Shown in pieces: positions 10,546 through 23,216 of a stretch of 64,000 nucleotides of DNA. The stretch is taken from the NCBI RefSeq assembly GCF_019279795.1, contig NC_056725.1, positions 1,072,329,413 to 1,072,393,412 on the forward strand, written 5' to 3'. The number at the start of each line of letters is the position of its first letter. Within the stretch, counting starts at the first letter, position 1. The position numbers and the translations under genes were made by a program. The notes under the pieces are model-generated. The model was not told where the DNA came from, ran no database searches, and saw nothing but the letters and a program-made list of their open reading frames with translations. This DNA comes from Protopterus annectens (taxonomy: Eukaryota > Chordata > Ceratodontiformes > Protopteridae).

Positions 10546-12799
10546 CACTGATCTTTGGCTAACATGCTGTCAATAAAAAATAAAATAAATCTGAAAAGAG
10601 GTTGACTACATTCATGAGGTTGTAACAATTACAGACATTGCACACACAGTTTGCCTAAAATTGTGTGTGAAGGTGCTACCACAGGTATCAAATCAATAAA
10701 CTGTGCAAAATGTACTTATACTGATTACTGTCAGAAAGCGATGTCAACATTGGATTAGAGAACAGTGAATCAAGGATAAAATTTGTACCTCATGCCTCCA
10801 GCATCTGAGGTTTACTTCTGAATTCCAGTAACTGTCTGTGCAGAGGTTGCACATCCTGTCTTTGTGTATATGTGTTGGTTCTACATGCACCAGTTTACTC
10901 TCACTTCACAAAAACATGCTAATTGACTGGCTACATTAAATTAATATATCTTTTATGCATTAGTTACTTTTTGCCTATGTGGCCCAGTTCATAACTAAAA
11001 ATGGTTGATGGGCAGTCCCCTCAACCAGCTAATAAATTATAAATTAAATGAAAAAAAAAATAACTGGAGCTTCTGAACACCCTAGTAGTAGACAAGCATG
11101 AATATGTGAAAGGAAAGGCAACTGAAGTCTCAAACTACATGTGGTTTAATATTTCTGTTTATATTCTGGACTAAGATGCTTGCTTACATTTCTGTGTTAT
11201 ATATTACTCTTACAGAACAGCACTTTACTCTTGGTTAATATTACATGTGTTATACTACAATATGTGATTGGTATGAGTATTATATTATGACACAGAGTGC
11301 ATTGTGCAGCACATACATGGATGGAGTACTGTTATACTAAATAGCAGAGTAAGTCACAGCATGCTAGATGGCCATCATAATCTATGTGAACTGTCATCTA
11401 ATATCATCCAGTGTACTGTGCTACCACTGAGACAATATGGCTGTTCACTTTGACGGAATAGCTATTGCACTAAAATAGTTATTAAGGTTGCATTGTTATG
11501 ATAAGAGTAGCAATGAATTCAATGTTTCTAAATTGAATAATGTATGCATCATATCAGACTAGAGAGTTATGTCTTTAATTCTAAAGATCATTATGAATCA
11601 TAAAGGCATCCAAGGGTAACAGTATACCTATTTTTATGATTGGCAGTGGCTAATACACATCATACCCTACTTTTTCAAACCACAGAGTTCTCAAACACTT
11701 TTACAAAATAATTATTCAGAAATGATTTTGCTTTATAAATTTACACCACTCCCATTCATTATTGACCTTTTATTTTAATTTATGAAATAATTGCTGGTAT
11801 TTTTACAGAGTTATCACACAGCACTGTGCAAATTTGTGGAGTAATGGGTGATGCACTATTAGAGCCAGTTCAAAGGTGCAGGCAGCATGATCATTTTCAG
11901 GTGAGAATAGTGCAGTAGGCATCATACGCAAATGACTGTATAATAAGTAAATGAGGTATGACATGCAAACATGGCACAACAATTATACAACATAGGACAT
12001 GAAACATGGCAAAATTATTTGGAGACATAAAACTGGTGCCCTGCACCATGGCACTCACCAATTCTGAACACAAGAAACTGCTGATTTACCAGAAGCTGCA
12101 ACATTTGCAACAGCTGTAGCAATAACAGAGAAACACATGGGCTGCTCTTCTTAGTGAACACATAGTGATATATATATTTAACCATCCTCTCAATAATTTC
12201 TTTTCATTGACCTTTGTGGGACATGCTGGGAATATTGCAGGCAACAGACTGCATAGATAACAATGATTGTAGACCAGAGAACCACAACTATGAAGTTGTT
12301 TACATCCTTGTCAATTTCACATAGGTCATGGGCCCATTAACTAAACATACTACCATAAACACCTACCTGGACCTGATAGTGTCAGATACATCAATAGGAT
12401 GGGCTTCCATTATTCTCAGCTATCAGGAGATAAGAATTGCCTAGAGTATCATCTTCAATCATTCTGTGAGCTACCATGACAGTTTCTATGATTTATAACT
12501 ATGACAGATGTCTGACATATATGGACTGTTAATGTGGAGGAACTTCTTACAGTGGTATCTATTTGGAAGATGCACACATAGGTGAGCAGAGAGGTCAGCA
12601 TCTGTGATTAGTCTGCATGCAGATAGCAGGCCATATATAAAGTTTTATGTGTAGCTGCTAGTGTACTAGAACCATTGCTGGTGATTGATATTCAGCAACC
12701 CATGAACCATGACAGACATGGCATAAAAAAGTCATGGAACATATTTCTGACTAGCTGAAGGTATGCTTCCTATACATTTATGCATCCAGTAGGGCAAGG
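10546..12799. other. Unique AT-rich DNA, nothing recognised
   Basis: About 2.25 kb of AT-rich, CpG-poor sequence with frequent tgca and gtac words. Frames are short and without family resemblance. No transposon ends, tRNA-like boxes or arrays were recognised. Confidence 0.6.
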
Positions 12800-12955
12800 A
12801 AGATTTCACCCAAAATATGCAGCCAGATACTTTTACTGTACACCATTGCATAACATGACTGTACAAAAACAGCAAAGATTTCACCCAAAAAATGCAGCCA
12901 GATATTTTTAGTATGTGCCATCTTATGTAGCATGGCTGTAAAAAAACAATACAGC
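12800..12955. repeat. Two-copy 75-bp tandem duplication
   Basis: The phrase aagatttcacccaaaa recurs at 12800 and 12875, followed in both by tgcagccagata and later by a similar catgactgta / catggctgta stretch. The copies differ at several positions, so it is an old local duplication. Confidence 0.75.
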
Positions 12956-14163
12956 AGCATGAAAAAATCCCAAAAGAGCCCACTATACCATTTGCAGTAG
13001 TGGGTGAGAGCTTTGTCTGAGGATGAGCTGGAATCAGAGGCATCCCATGGAAGACAGAGTACATTATGGAAGTGACAAAGAAGTGGCTTCTATTTCACAA
13101 TTATGGACCATGATGCAGACAATGTTGAGTAAAATGATGCATGCATTATAACACCCACCATATGCATGTCAGTACATGGACTTGCCATACTGTTTATCAA
13201 ACATTACTTTACCCAGATGAGGTAGAACACAGTGCACAATCATCATTATTTGCAAAGGTAGGGACAGATTGATTGGTGACATTGATGGTACTATATGGGG
13301 CTTGGTCATGGGATGTAGCTTTGGTAGCCATATAGAGGGATAGCAGGTTTTGTGGAGTCAGGAATCACATCCACAGTTGCCAAGGTGGAGCTGCTGTGTC
13401 ACAGATATCAGTGATGTGTGCTGTGGTGGCTGAAGTCTAGTTTCTGGATTTAGTCGTGGCAGTGATGGCAAAAATCTATGGGAATGTGAACTTGAACACT
13501 GAAAGTTGTCAAATGTTAGGAACATGATCTGCACAGACTGTATGATGGCCATGATTAGATGTGCAGCTCAATCTTTCCAAATGGGATATTGATGGTTTAG
13601 AACTGTGGGAGTAACAGCATGTAGCCTATTGAGATGTCCCAGTGTTGAAGCCAACATTAGTGGCTACAAACATAACAGCAGCCATATTCAAGAGTGTTGA
13701 CCTCTGTGGCCAGGAGTTACAGTGATGTCTTCTCTGGAATGGTCTGTGTCATATGGGTATGTTTGGCCTACGAATGGTAGCCTCACATGCTGGTCCTCAC
13801 ACAGCCATGAACAGCATGGATTGTAGAGGCAGACATTTGTAAAGTTATGCCATGTTTCATATATGTATCAAAGGTTGGAATGTTAGCCACCATTTACCTG
13901 GGCAACACCATATGCTCTTTGTCCATGTGTTTCATGTCACTGTATATGCAATGCACATCATTCAGCAAGCCAGACAGAAGCTGCAGATATTAACGCAGGT
14001 CATAGTGCAGCACACTCACTGTTTCCACTACGGTGTGAGTAGCTGTATTTGCTTTAGTCATTGACCTGCATATCTGATGACTAAATCCACATGTTTTTCC
14101 AGGTCAGTGACATACCTGGTGTCATCGTGACAGTGCAGACCACCATGCCACCCCCCAAGGGAA
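12956..14163. other. Unclassified DNA 3' of the gypsy remnant
   Basis: No convincing gene. If the gypsy element at 14164-18310 kept its 3' LTR, it would lie here, but I could not match this stretch to the opposite flank by eye. Confidence 0.5.
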
Positions 14164-15484
14164 TTATACATATGCCATATATCTAGTGATATAGCAATTA
14201 GAACTGTGTTTAGCAATGGGAACAGTCATTGATAAACAAACAGATTCTGGAGTTTCGGGATTCTTCTCAGAAATAGGGATATTTGCTGGAATGTCCTCTG
14301 GAAATGGAAAGCTGGATAACTCACTCTGAGATGTAGAGTCTTTCTCGCAGGTCTGATACTGCAATACAGGCTCAGACATGAGGACCAAATATTTCCGATT
14401 CTGCCTAAACTATACACCTTGTGATTCCACAATATATGATCTCAGCTCTGGACATATACTTTTCATGACACCAATCTGATCAAAAGCTTTAGACATCTGC
14501 ATCCCCACTATCTCCCCTTCTTGTAATGGATTCATTGGTTTGCTGGACCTATCATAATAGGTCTTCTGGGACGAGTGCTTCTTCAACAGATGGGCTTTCA
14601 CTGAGCTATTGTTTTTGACACATGGAACCAATAGAGGACTGATAACTGGTAGTATGGTTCTGGTCTGTCTCAACAGAAGTCTTTGTACAGGTGAACCAAG
14701 ATGTTTATCATGAGGCATATTTCTGAGATTCATGATTCAAGAAATCATCACTATTGCCTCATTTTGACTTCTCTAGTAGTTTTTTTCGCAGTTTGATCTG
14801 CACATTCTGACAAACCTTTGACTGTGGTTACTCATAGCTAGTTGTAATATGAGTAAAATTCCACTCTTCTGCAAATCTTTTGAACTGCTGGCTTGTTAGC
14901 TGCGCACCATTGTCAGAAATAACTTTATACGGACTACCAACAACTGCAAAGTGATGTTTCATCTTAGGAATGACAGTACTCGATGCTAGATTAGGACGTA
15001 GGTCAATCTCGAACCAATTGGAATAAGTGTCTACTAACAAGTAATGTTGACCATTCCATTTGAAAATGTCTGTAGCTACTGTTGACCAAGGTAGTTCAAG
15101 AATCTGTTTTAGCTAAAGTGGTTATTTCTGTTGATGTGGCTTAGCACTATTACATACAGAACAAGATGAAAGTACTGTCTCAATGTCCCTTGACATAGAA
15201 GGCCAAAATACTAATTCTCTCGCCCTTCTTTTGGTAGAATCTGCTCCTGGGTGGCTACAATGCAAGATAGTAATATACACTTGTTGCAAGGATTTTGGAA
15301 CAATCACTTTAGGACCTTTCATGATGATACCATTGTCAAACAATAATCTCATCTCTGTAAGGAAAATAAGACTGCAGGTCATGAGATAAAGAAGATTTCT
15401 TTGATGGCCATCCTTGACTGATAAAATGGTTGAGCTTCTGAAGAACTGGATCTGAGTCTGTATGACTTCTAAGCTCGTCAACAC
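14164..15484 (-). pseudogene. gypsy integrase (zinc-binding, core and C-terminal parts)
   Basis: 15484-15122 encodes the zinc-binding domain (ILHCSHPGADSTKRRARELVF spread over the H-H segment, then CSVCNSAKP). 15040-14828 encodes the start of the DDE core (DTYSNWFEI, VISDNGAQLTSQQF). 14733-14410 encodes the tail (GSPVQRLLLRQTRTILP, KTYYDRSSKPMNPLQEGE). 14388-14164 may be the last part. Each piece is in its own frame or ends in a stop. Confidence 0.75.
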
Positions 15485-15502
15485 ATGTAGAAGAAAAAAT
15501 TC

Positions 15503-16830
15503 TCATTTCCATAACCTTAAAATCAAGTTTCTCATTTTCTGCTGTTCAGTGATATTTCTGGGCAATTTGGATAAACTATCAGCGAGATAAAGACATTTGT
15601 CTTTTGTGTAAACAAGATTGAAATTATACTTTTGCAATTTCAATATCATGCATTGCAATCTGGCAGGAGCTGTATGCATAGGCTTTTTCAAAACAGTAAC
15701 TAGATTGGTGATCTGTTTCAGTTTGGATAAGTGTACCAGGAATATAATCATGGAACTTCGAACATGAAAACACAATTGCCAAGGGTTCTTTCTCTATCTG
15801 CGCATACTGTATCTCCGTTTGGGTAAAATTTCTGGATGCATAGGCTACTGGTCTACCCTTTTGAAGAATTAATGCACCAAGACCAAACTACAAAGCAAAA
15901 CAAGGAAGAGTAACTGGTTTGTGAACATCATAGTATCTGAGAGTTGCTGGACTGGCAATTCTCTGTTTCAGGATGCTCTTTGGTGTTGCTCTGACCATGA
16001 CCAGGATACATCTTTGTGTGTCAACTCTCTGAGTGGTGCTGAAAGATGGCTCAAGTCTGGAATGAACTTTCCCAGGTAGTTAACCATGCCAAGAAAAAGT
16101 TGTAAGGCCTGAACATTATCTGGAGCTAGCATCTCGAAAACTGCTGTTTGCTTGGAAGGATCCGGTCATAAGCCTGAACTGGTAAATAAATGACCAACAT
16201 AAGTAAATTCTCATAGCCTGAATTTGCACCTCTGAGGATTCAGCTTAAGATTCACTTCACGTGCTCTTTCCAGAACTTTCTTGAGGTTTCTATCATGCTT
16301 GGCTTCGCCATTACCTCCTACTAGAATATCATCTACTTTAATAGCACATGGATACCCGGAAAAAAATTTCTCCATTGCACACTGGAAGACTTCACTGGCA
16401 GAATATATAACAAATGGCACTTTCAAACATCTGTACCTGCCAAAAGGAGTACTGGAAGTGGTTAGCAATGAGGATTTTTTGTCAAGCAAAATTTGCCAGA
16501 ATGAACTCTGCATCTAAGACAGAAAAAAAACAGTGGCATTTGGCATAAGAGCAGCGACATCTTCTACTGTATACATTGGATAATGAAGTCTTTTCAGTGC
16601 TTTATTCAAATCTCATGGATCAATACATATTCTGATATCATCTGAGCTTTTCTTATGAGCTACGACCATGGAAGATACCCATTCAGGAGGTTCATCAACT
16701 GGACAAATCATACCTTGCTGCACCATTTTATCTAGCTCAACTTTGACTCTGTTCTGCATAGCTACTAGAACTTTCTGGGCTGGTCTGATAACTGGGCTAA
16801 CTTCAGGGTCTAACTTCATGGAGTACACAA
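15503..16830 (-). pseudogene. gypsy reverse transcriptase and RNase H
   Basis: 16828-16613 encodes the start of the polymerase domain (RVKVELDKMVQQGMICPVDE, VSSMVVAHKK, IRICIDP). 16513-16211 encodes SFWQILLDKKSS, TPFGRYRCLKVPF and KVDDILVGG (catalytic VDD). 15775-15503 holds the end of RNase H with MILKLQKYNFNLVYTKDK and LADSLSKL. The stretches between contain stops and shifts. The polymerase would copy element RNA to DNA; this copy cannot make it intact. Confidence 0.8.
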
Positions 16831-16885
16831 CTGGTAGTTTGCCTCATTTAACTTTGAAAAGATCAGCATAAGTAGAAAAAATAGA

Positions 16886-17500
16886 CTAGGCAAAATTAGA
16901 AAAGTGGTCTTTTAAGCTCACATGGTGCACTACCTTATTAAATGAAAGCAATCCCATTTTTAGACTGCCTCTGAGGTTTAATAATGACTGTAAGTGCCTT
17001 TTGACCATGTAAAATTGCAAGCCGTAGCTGTTCCCAGCAAGGTAACATGAAAGCACTACTGAACCTTCAGTTTGAATTTCTTCACCACCATAAGCAGCAA
17101 GCTTTGTACACTTTGCCAAATCAGGCTTCTCACCAGCACATACTCTAGCAAATGTTTCTGCTGACATAACATTGCACTTTGAACCTGTGTCAAATCTGAG
17201 CTCTGTGGATCATCCACTTATCCAAACAGTACAAAATGCTTCATTCTTTGCCCATAAATCTACTACATTGGCTGTTTCATTAAGCACTGGCACACCATCA
17301 ACATGAAAGGAAGGGTCACAGCTTTCTGATAAACTTGTCTCTTTGAATGTTCTCTTTTAATAAAGGAATGTGCCTGTTTTGACTAACAAAATATTTGGAA
17401 ATGATTCCACTTTTTACATTTGTGGCATTGCTTACCAAAAGCTAAGCACTTTTCTCTTTTAGACACATGACTGCCACCACAATTATGACTACTGACTATG
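16886..17500 (-). pseudogene. gypsy nucleocapsid zinc knuckles and aspartic protease
   Basis: Around 17490-17410 the minus strand encodes a cysteine/histidine-rich stretch (HNCGGSHVSKREKC, then CHKCKKWNHF), resembling the paired knuckles of Mag-type Gag. Around 17195-17160 it encodes LRFDTGSKCNVM, which holds the DTGS active site of a retropepsin. The frame continues to 16886. Stops separate the pieces. Confidence 0.7.
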
Positions 17501-17538
17501 AGGCTAGGTGAGGGTATATGCTTTAAGTTTGCTGACTC

Positions 17539-18310
17539 TCACTTGTGCTTCACTGAGACTGTGCACTCTCTGGAATTTGCTAGAAAGCTCCGGAGTTTAC
17601 CATTGACTGTTGCAGGGCTCACAGTTGCTGCCAGGTGCTTGGGCCTGTTTCTTTTAACCACGTGCTCTGTACTATCAATATGAGCACTAGAAGATACTGG
17701 AAGTGTGCATTTCTCATTTGTAAGCATATTTGTATGCTTTTCTGTAAGCTCATATATCTGACAACTCTCAATAGCCTTATTCAACGTTAAATCTCTGTCT
17801 CAAAGCAAAATCTTTCTCACAGCATAATCTTTAATACCACACACGTCTGTCTTTTATCAACTCATTCCATAAATCACCAAATCTGTGTGTTTTAGCCTTG
17901 TTTCTTAAGTCGGTTATATATGCTGTCAAAATTTCCCCAGGCTTTTGATCTGTTGTGTAAAATAAGAACTTTTCCATCTTAATATTAATTTGGGGATTAC
18001 ACGTTTCTCTAAATTTACATTTTAAGTACTTGGGGTCTTCCCTCGACTCAGCCAGTACCACTATATGGTAGCTTTCTCCCGCCCATGCACACACAGCAGG
18101 TGCATACAGAAATGAACACTCTCTCCCTGTGGCTCCTGAACCAGCTAAATCAAGCAGAATAAATGTCTTTGTACGGTCATCTTTTTCAGGAAAAGCAGCT
18201 TGTTTGGAAATATCATACTCTTGCTCAAACACTCTACAATTCTCGGCAATATTATTATCAAAGACAAGTGGACCTGTTTTTCAAAATCCGTTTGCCATAC
18301 CAACAGAATA
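17539..18310 (-). pseudogene. gypsy gag (capsid region), frameshifted
   Basis: The upstream part (18232-17831) begins FEQEYDISKQ and contains YHIVVLAESREDPKY, QKPGEILTAYITDLR and FGDLWNELIKDR, ending in a stop. The next part (17784-17539) continues in another frame with NKAIESCQIYELTEKH, the usual follow-on in Mag-type Gag. Gag packages element RNA into virus-like particles. The frame change near 17800 disables it. Confidence 0.75.
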
Positions 18311-19537
18311 TGCCTAAAACCACTGAAAAAATGTCCCTTGTAATTATGTACAAACATGCACAGCCAGTACTTGTAATAACATTCAAATGCACAGTAACCT
18401 CTTAAAAATACTGTACTTTGTGAAATTTGCTTTGAAATAGCAGTATTTTGTGAAAGACCTACACTGAAATACTGTACAAACTTGCGAATACTCTGTATAC
18501 TTTGAATATCTTGAATAGCTTTAATTAATGCAAAAAAGTAGCACATGGCAAAAAATGTGGTTGTTTAACTTATTTTATTCATTTTATGTGATTCGGACTT
18601 TGTTTCAAACTTTGTCATAACTATTTCAAATATTTTTATCAATATTTCACAGCTTCATTTAACTAAAAACTCATTTTGAGCATTCTGAGTGCTTCATTTT
18701 ATATTACTTGTGCAAGAAATCACTGAAGCAAGTTCTGGTACCTGAAACTCATTTTTGACCTGTTTTATGAGTTATATGTGCAGTAAGGATGATTCATTCC
18801 TCTATATTCCTCCAACATTAACTGAGTGCCTCTCAGTCTTGATTCTGGATTTCTGGATCCCATTCTGACATCATGTTGCTCATCTTGGTTTGCAATTGAA
18901 GACAAACAAGTGAAGTGGTTCATTTATCTGCTTTATTACATAGAAACATATTAGGATGGATAGCAGCAGCACAAAATATAAACAAACCAGTTAACTGACA
19001 GACTACACAGATATGCATGTTTACATCTCAACAGCTTACTACAAAATGGCAGTCAGGCTTGCACATGCTCAATATTTATACACTTGTGCAAGCCCATGGA
19101 ATGCTTCTTAAAGGTATACATAAATACATACTGATCTAAAATAATTATTTCTTATTCTCTGCCCCAGCTACCCTATTCTTTCTTACATAAAAATGTAAGC
19201 CTTCATTACCAAAAATATATAATATTCTTCCACCCCTTCCTATCGTTCCCTAAGTAAACATGTCAGCTTGGTTGTTTAAGGCCACAGCAGAACAGCAAAT
19301 AAATGCTTCAGTACATAGATGGTCCTGTTAAAAAAATAGGGGAAAATCAATTGTTAAAGAGAGTCCTGGCTCTCTGACCCAGTCTCTGCAACTGATACTG
19401 TGTGACCACAGGGAACCAAATAGGCAGTTGTCAGAAGTTGAACCACCACTGCATGTTTTCCTCTGCTTGCTGTTCCCTCTATTGTTAACTTTTCTTTCTC
19501 CACCTTTCCTCCCCTGCCCCTTCCAAGGCTGTCTGTC

Positions 19538-19538
<1 letters not shown>
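18311..19538. other. Unclassified AT-rich DNA 5' of the gypsy remnant
   Basis: No frame of interest. A 5' LTR would be expected in the first few hundred bases on the right of the element but was not recognised. The rest has no visible structure. Confidence 0.5.
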
Positions 19539-19617
<79 letters not shown>

Positions 19618-19635
19618 TGTGTGTGTGCATGCGTG
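19539..19635. repeat. TG/CA microsatellite
   Basis: About 40 TG dinucleotides, almost pure up to about 19615, then interrupted (tctgtg, gcatgcg). Long His-Thr or Cys-Val frames across it are artefacts of the repeat. Confidence 0.95.
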
Positions 19636-19639
19636 TGTG

Positions 19640-20227
19640 CGCATGTTTTTTAACTGTTTGTTGCATTATATATTATCTGCACTTAAAGTTTCATTTAGTC
19701 GAAAATTGGTCGAAAGTTGTTTGTTTGTTAATTTAACTGTTGAGGCTGCCCACTAAAGTGTGCTAGCCTGTGTAACTGATTTATTACTGTTTCCTGCATT
19801 TCTGTGTGCTTTCTATCTCAAAAACAAAAAAAACAAAAAAATATCCTTGTTTTCCCACCTCTCCTCGACTAGTTTAGACCAGTATACAGGCTTTGCTGTA
19901 TTCTGGGCTGTGGTGTAGTTCCTGTGGTGTCCATTGCCTTACTTGGATAGAAGGAAGTTTCTTTGCTCACCAGTGGGAGTGGGGAGCCTTGAGCAGCCTA
20001 TCTGTCCGTGAAGGAGTGACCTCAGCACAAGAGCTTGTAGTAATTGGTTGTTTTGGACCATTTCTAGCTCTTTTGAAGTTCCCTGTTTAAAATCCACGTT
20101 TGCATGACTTTGCGCATTTGTGCGCATAGCGCAGCGCCGGTTAAACTTTTTCTGGCTCCGCCAAGTCTGCTCTTCAAATTTTCCCTTAAGGAAGCTCTAC
20201 TCTTATAATAATCTAGTCTAATCGCTT
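19640..20227. other. Unclassified spacer before CR1 copy 1
   Basis: No recognised element. It contains a short GC-rich patch (gcgcatagcgcagcgcc at about 20120-20140) and then the 3' terminus of the CR1 copy. Confidence 0.5.
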
Positions 20228-20352
20228 TATAGGTTCATAGGTTCATAGGTTCATACTAGGCTATCTGCCCTAGGGCATTTATAAGCCTAGCCAGAATGTG
20301 TTTGGCTTTCGCCACCCATTTTAAATTTATTTTGCTATGCCCTTTTTCGAGG

Positions 20353-23216
20353 TTAGTATACTGTGCCTCTGTCTAGCAGTGACACAGAAGTGATACCCGG
20401 GGTAAACCTACAATCTCCCATCCACTCATCAAGATTCCTCTTGAAGAGAGTCAATGAAGGACTCTGCCTAACCTGGACTGGGATTTTATTCCAGAGTGAA
20501 GGGAGCCTCTGGGTTATGAATCTGTCCCTCCAGCATGTCCTATTTATTTCAGTGCTGAGGTTCAAGTCTCTCAAGCGTAGCTCGATGGGATTTGGATTTT
20601 CTGAGGTGCAGCATGTCCATTAATTCCGGGTTGGACATGGCTTTATATGTCAGGCACAGATCGCCTCTGAACAGGCGGTATGCCACTGAGTAGAGCTGGA
20701 GTTTCTTTAACCGGGCAGCTTATGGCATCTGTTTGAGCCCTTTGATCCTCTTGGTGAGGTACTTTTGGGGGCTTTCCAGTTGCTGCAGGTGTCTGGTAAG
20801 GTACATCCCAAAAGGGGCATTGTACTCAATTATGGGCCTGATGAGGGATGAGTAAAGAGGCACAATGACCTCCCCTGATCTAGATGTGAATCCCTTCATG
20901 ATTAGGTGGGCTATATAAAATGTTTTTCTAACCACTTTGGCCACGTGGTTGTCAAATGAGAGATTGCTATCAACTTGGGTCCCCAGGTCACTAATTACTT
21001 CTTCTGTACTTAATGAATTACCACCTATGTGGTAATTTGTGGGCACTTTGTTTTTGCCAAAGGGGATGACTATACACTTTTTGGCATTTAGCTTGAGGCC
21101 ATGGCTCTGGCACCAGTTGTCTGTTTCTATGAGGCCCTTTTGGAGGATGCTTGTGTCGGCTGGAGAGTCGATTATGGCGCCCAGTTTGCAGTCATCTGCG
21201 AACTTGGTCAGCCACAGTCCTTCCATGTTGGCCTGTACCTCTGAGAAATATATACCGAACAAGAGAGGTCCCAGGACTGAGCCTTGTGGGACGCCATTTG
21301 TAACTAGTTTGGAGTCTGACATGGCTCCAGCAATTCTAACCATGTGGGTTCTGTCCTCGAGCCAGTTTGCAATCCATCTAGTGACATAGGGGTTTATATT
21401 TAAGCTGGTGAGCTTATCTATAATGCCCGAGTGGGGTATTGTATCAAAGGCTGTAGCGAGGTCCAGGTAGGCTGTGTGGACCACCTTCCCCTCGACAATC
21501 ACCTTGGTGACTGTTTCAAAGAAATCAACCAGGTTTAAAAGGCAGGATCTGCCCTTAACAAAGCCGAACTGGGTAGGATCCAGTGTCTGTAGGTCCCCAA
21601 TATCTTTATTTAGGAGGTCCATGATGATCCTTTCCATAGCTTTGCAGACTAAGCTAGTCAGGCTTATGGGGCGATAGTTTCCAGGATCCGTTGAGGCACC
21701 ACCTTTATGGAGAGGGACCACTGTTGCTGTACGCCACTCTTTGGGCACATATCCTGTAGTAAGGCTGAGATTGAACAGTAGTTTTATGTTTGGGTTTAGC
21801 TCTTCTTGGAGTTCATGTAGGACGCAGCCCGGGACACCATCTGGTCCCAATGATGCTGTGTTTTTTGCTTTGGAGAGGGCGGCTATTACCTGAGCATCTG
21901 AGATGTCAGGGGGCAGCACTCTGCTGGGATAGATATTTGCCCTTTTGGTGGGGAGGGGGGGGGGAGTTTGCGCTGAATCTGTCAGCTAGGATGTTGGCAA
22001 TGTCTGTGGGTTCAGTGTATTTTTTGTCATTTTGGACTAATTCTGAGCATATCTGGGAATTACCACCCAGGTTCCTAACATAACTAAAGAAAGCCTTGTG
22101 ATTATCCTTAGTGTCCTGTGCAATTTTTCTCTCAAAGCTGGCCTTAGACAATTTTATTTGTGCCCGTAGTTTTTTGCTAATACTGATCAGTGATGCCTTC
22201 CCTTTTTGGGATTTTGCTCTATCATTTAGTAGCTTCCTCCTTCTATTGTATAGTTTGTTTATGGCTGGGGTCCACCAGACAGCACGTCTGCCTTTGGAGG
22301 ATTGGGTCTTGGTTTTATTCTGGATCGCATAATCCATGCATTCCTGAAGGTGTTCATAGAAAGTGTTTATAAAAGATTCTGCGGTCTGGGCCGTATTTTC
22401 CACAGGCCCGGGGGCTTTGAAGGATTCCACCTCGGTTTTGAGGAGTGTGAAATTTGCTTTAGAGAAGTTTTTCACTGTGGTTTTCTGGGCAGGGGGTGGG
22501 GTCGGGATGTGAATATCCAGTGAGATTAGTTTATGGTCTGATCTTACCAGTGAGGGATACACTTCTGGTCTGGAGCATAGAGTCCCCATGTTGGTGATGA
22601 TCAGGTCCAGTATGTATTCCCCTCTTGTGGGAGTGGTAACAAGTTGTTCCATAGCATTTGAGTTTATAAATTCTAGGAACCTTTGGGCTAGGGTGTTGGA
22701 GCTAGAGTAATGCTCCCAGTCTATGTTCGGGTAGTTGAAGTCGCCTAATATAATGGTGTTTGGAGAGACCTTCGTATTTTCCAGTGTTCTCAGGAAGGCC
22801 GAGTGGGGTTCCTGGGTTTGGGAGGGTGGTCTGTAGCAGGCTATAAACTGGAAGGCAGTTTTACCCACTGTTAGTTGCACATGGATAGTCTCTGATACTT
22901 CGTGCTTTGCCACCAACCTGGAGGTGTGGGTATCTTTGATGAATATCGATGCTCCCCCTCCTTTTGTGGTTCGGTCCAAGTTTTGGGGCCGAAAAGCATG
23001 GTATGAGGTATAACCTGGTAGTGCTGGGGTGCTCTCGGGAGCCCTGAATCAGATTTCTGTTACTGCACAGATATCGATGTTCTCCATGCTAAGGAGAGTT
23101 TCGAGTGCGTGCATCTTGAGGTTTAGACTTCTGGCGTTGAGTAGCATTACTCTTAGTTTCTTATCCCTTGTGATACCTATGGAGGTGGGTTTGTCTTTTG
23201 AGCCTTGCCTAAAAAA
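20353..23216 (-). pseudogene. CR1 copy 1 ORF2 (endonuclease-reverse transcriptase)
   Basis: It opens in the -1 frame relative to ORF1 from the slip site at 23216, and contains LRVMLLNARSLNLKM. A TGA at about 23049 replaces the W of TETWF. Endonuclease landmarks are GGGASIFIKD, ILGDFNYPNIDW and VRSDHKLISLD. A frameshift lies in the C-run near 21950-21965. Reverse transcriptase landmarks (21919-20720) are VVPLHKGG, NYRPISLTSLVCKAMER, AYLDLATAFDTI, GVPQGSVLGPLLF and FADD. TAA at 20720 and a later shift break the tail; the C-terminal piece ends at 20353. Confidence 0.9.

Larger units (their letters stand above)
14164..18310 (-). mobile_element. Decayed Ty3/gypsy retrotransposon, Mag-like lineage
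   Basis: Minus-strand order is gag, zinc knuckles, aspartic protease, reverse transcriptase, RNase H, integrase: the Ty3/gypsy order. The gag motif FGDLWNELIKDR, the double knuckle and the VDD reverse transcriptase box are typical of Mag-type elements. Frames are broken at many points. No LTR pair was identified, so the ends given are those of recognisable coding sequence. Confidence 0.8.

Noticed and set aside
13900..18560. LTR pair flanking the gypsy remnant
   Set aside because: I compared the flanks by eye and found no convincing direct repeat. A computed self-alignment would be needed.
19328..19736. His-Thr-rich and Cys-Val-rich open frames
   Set aside because: They are translations of the TG/CA microsatellite in several frames.
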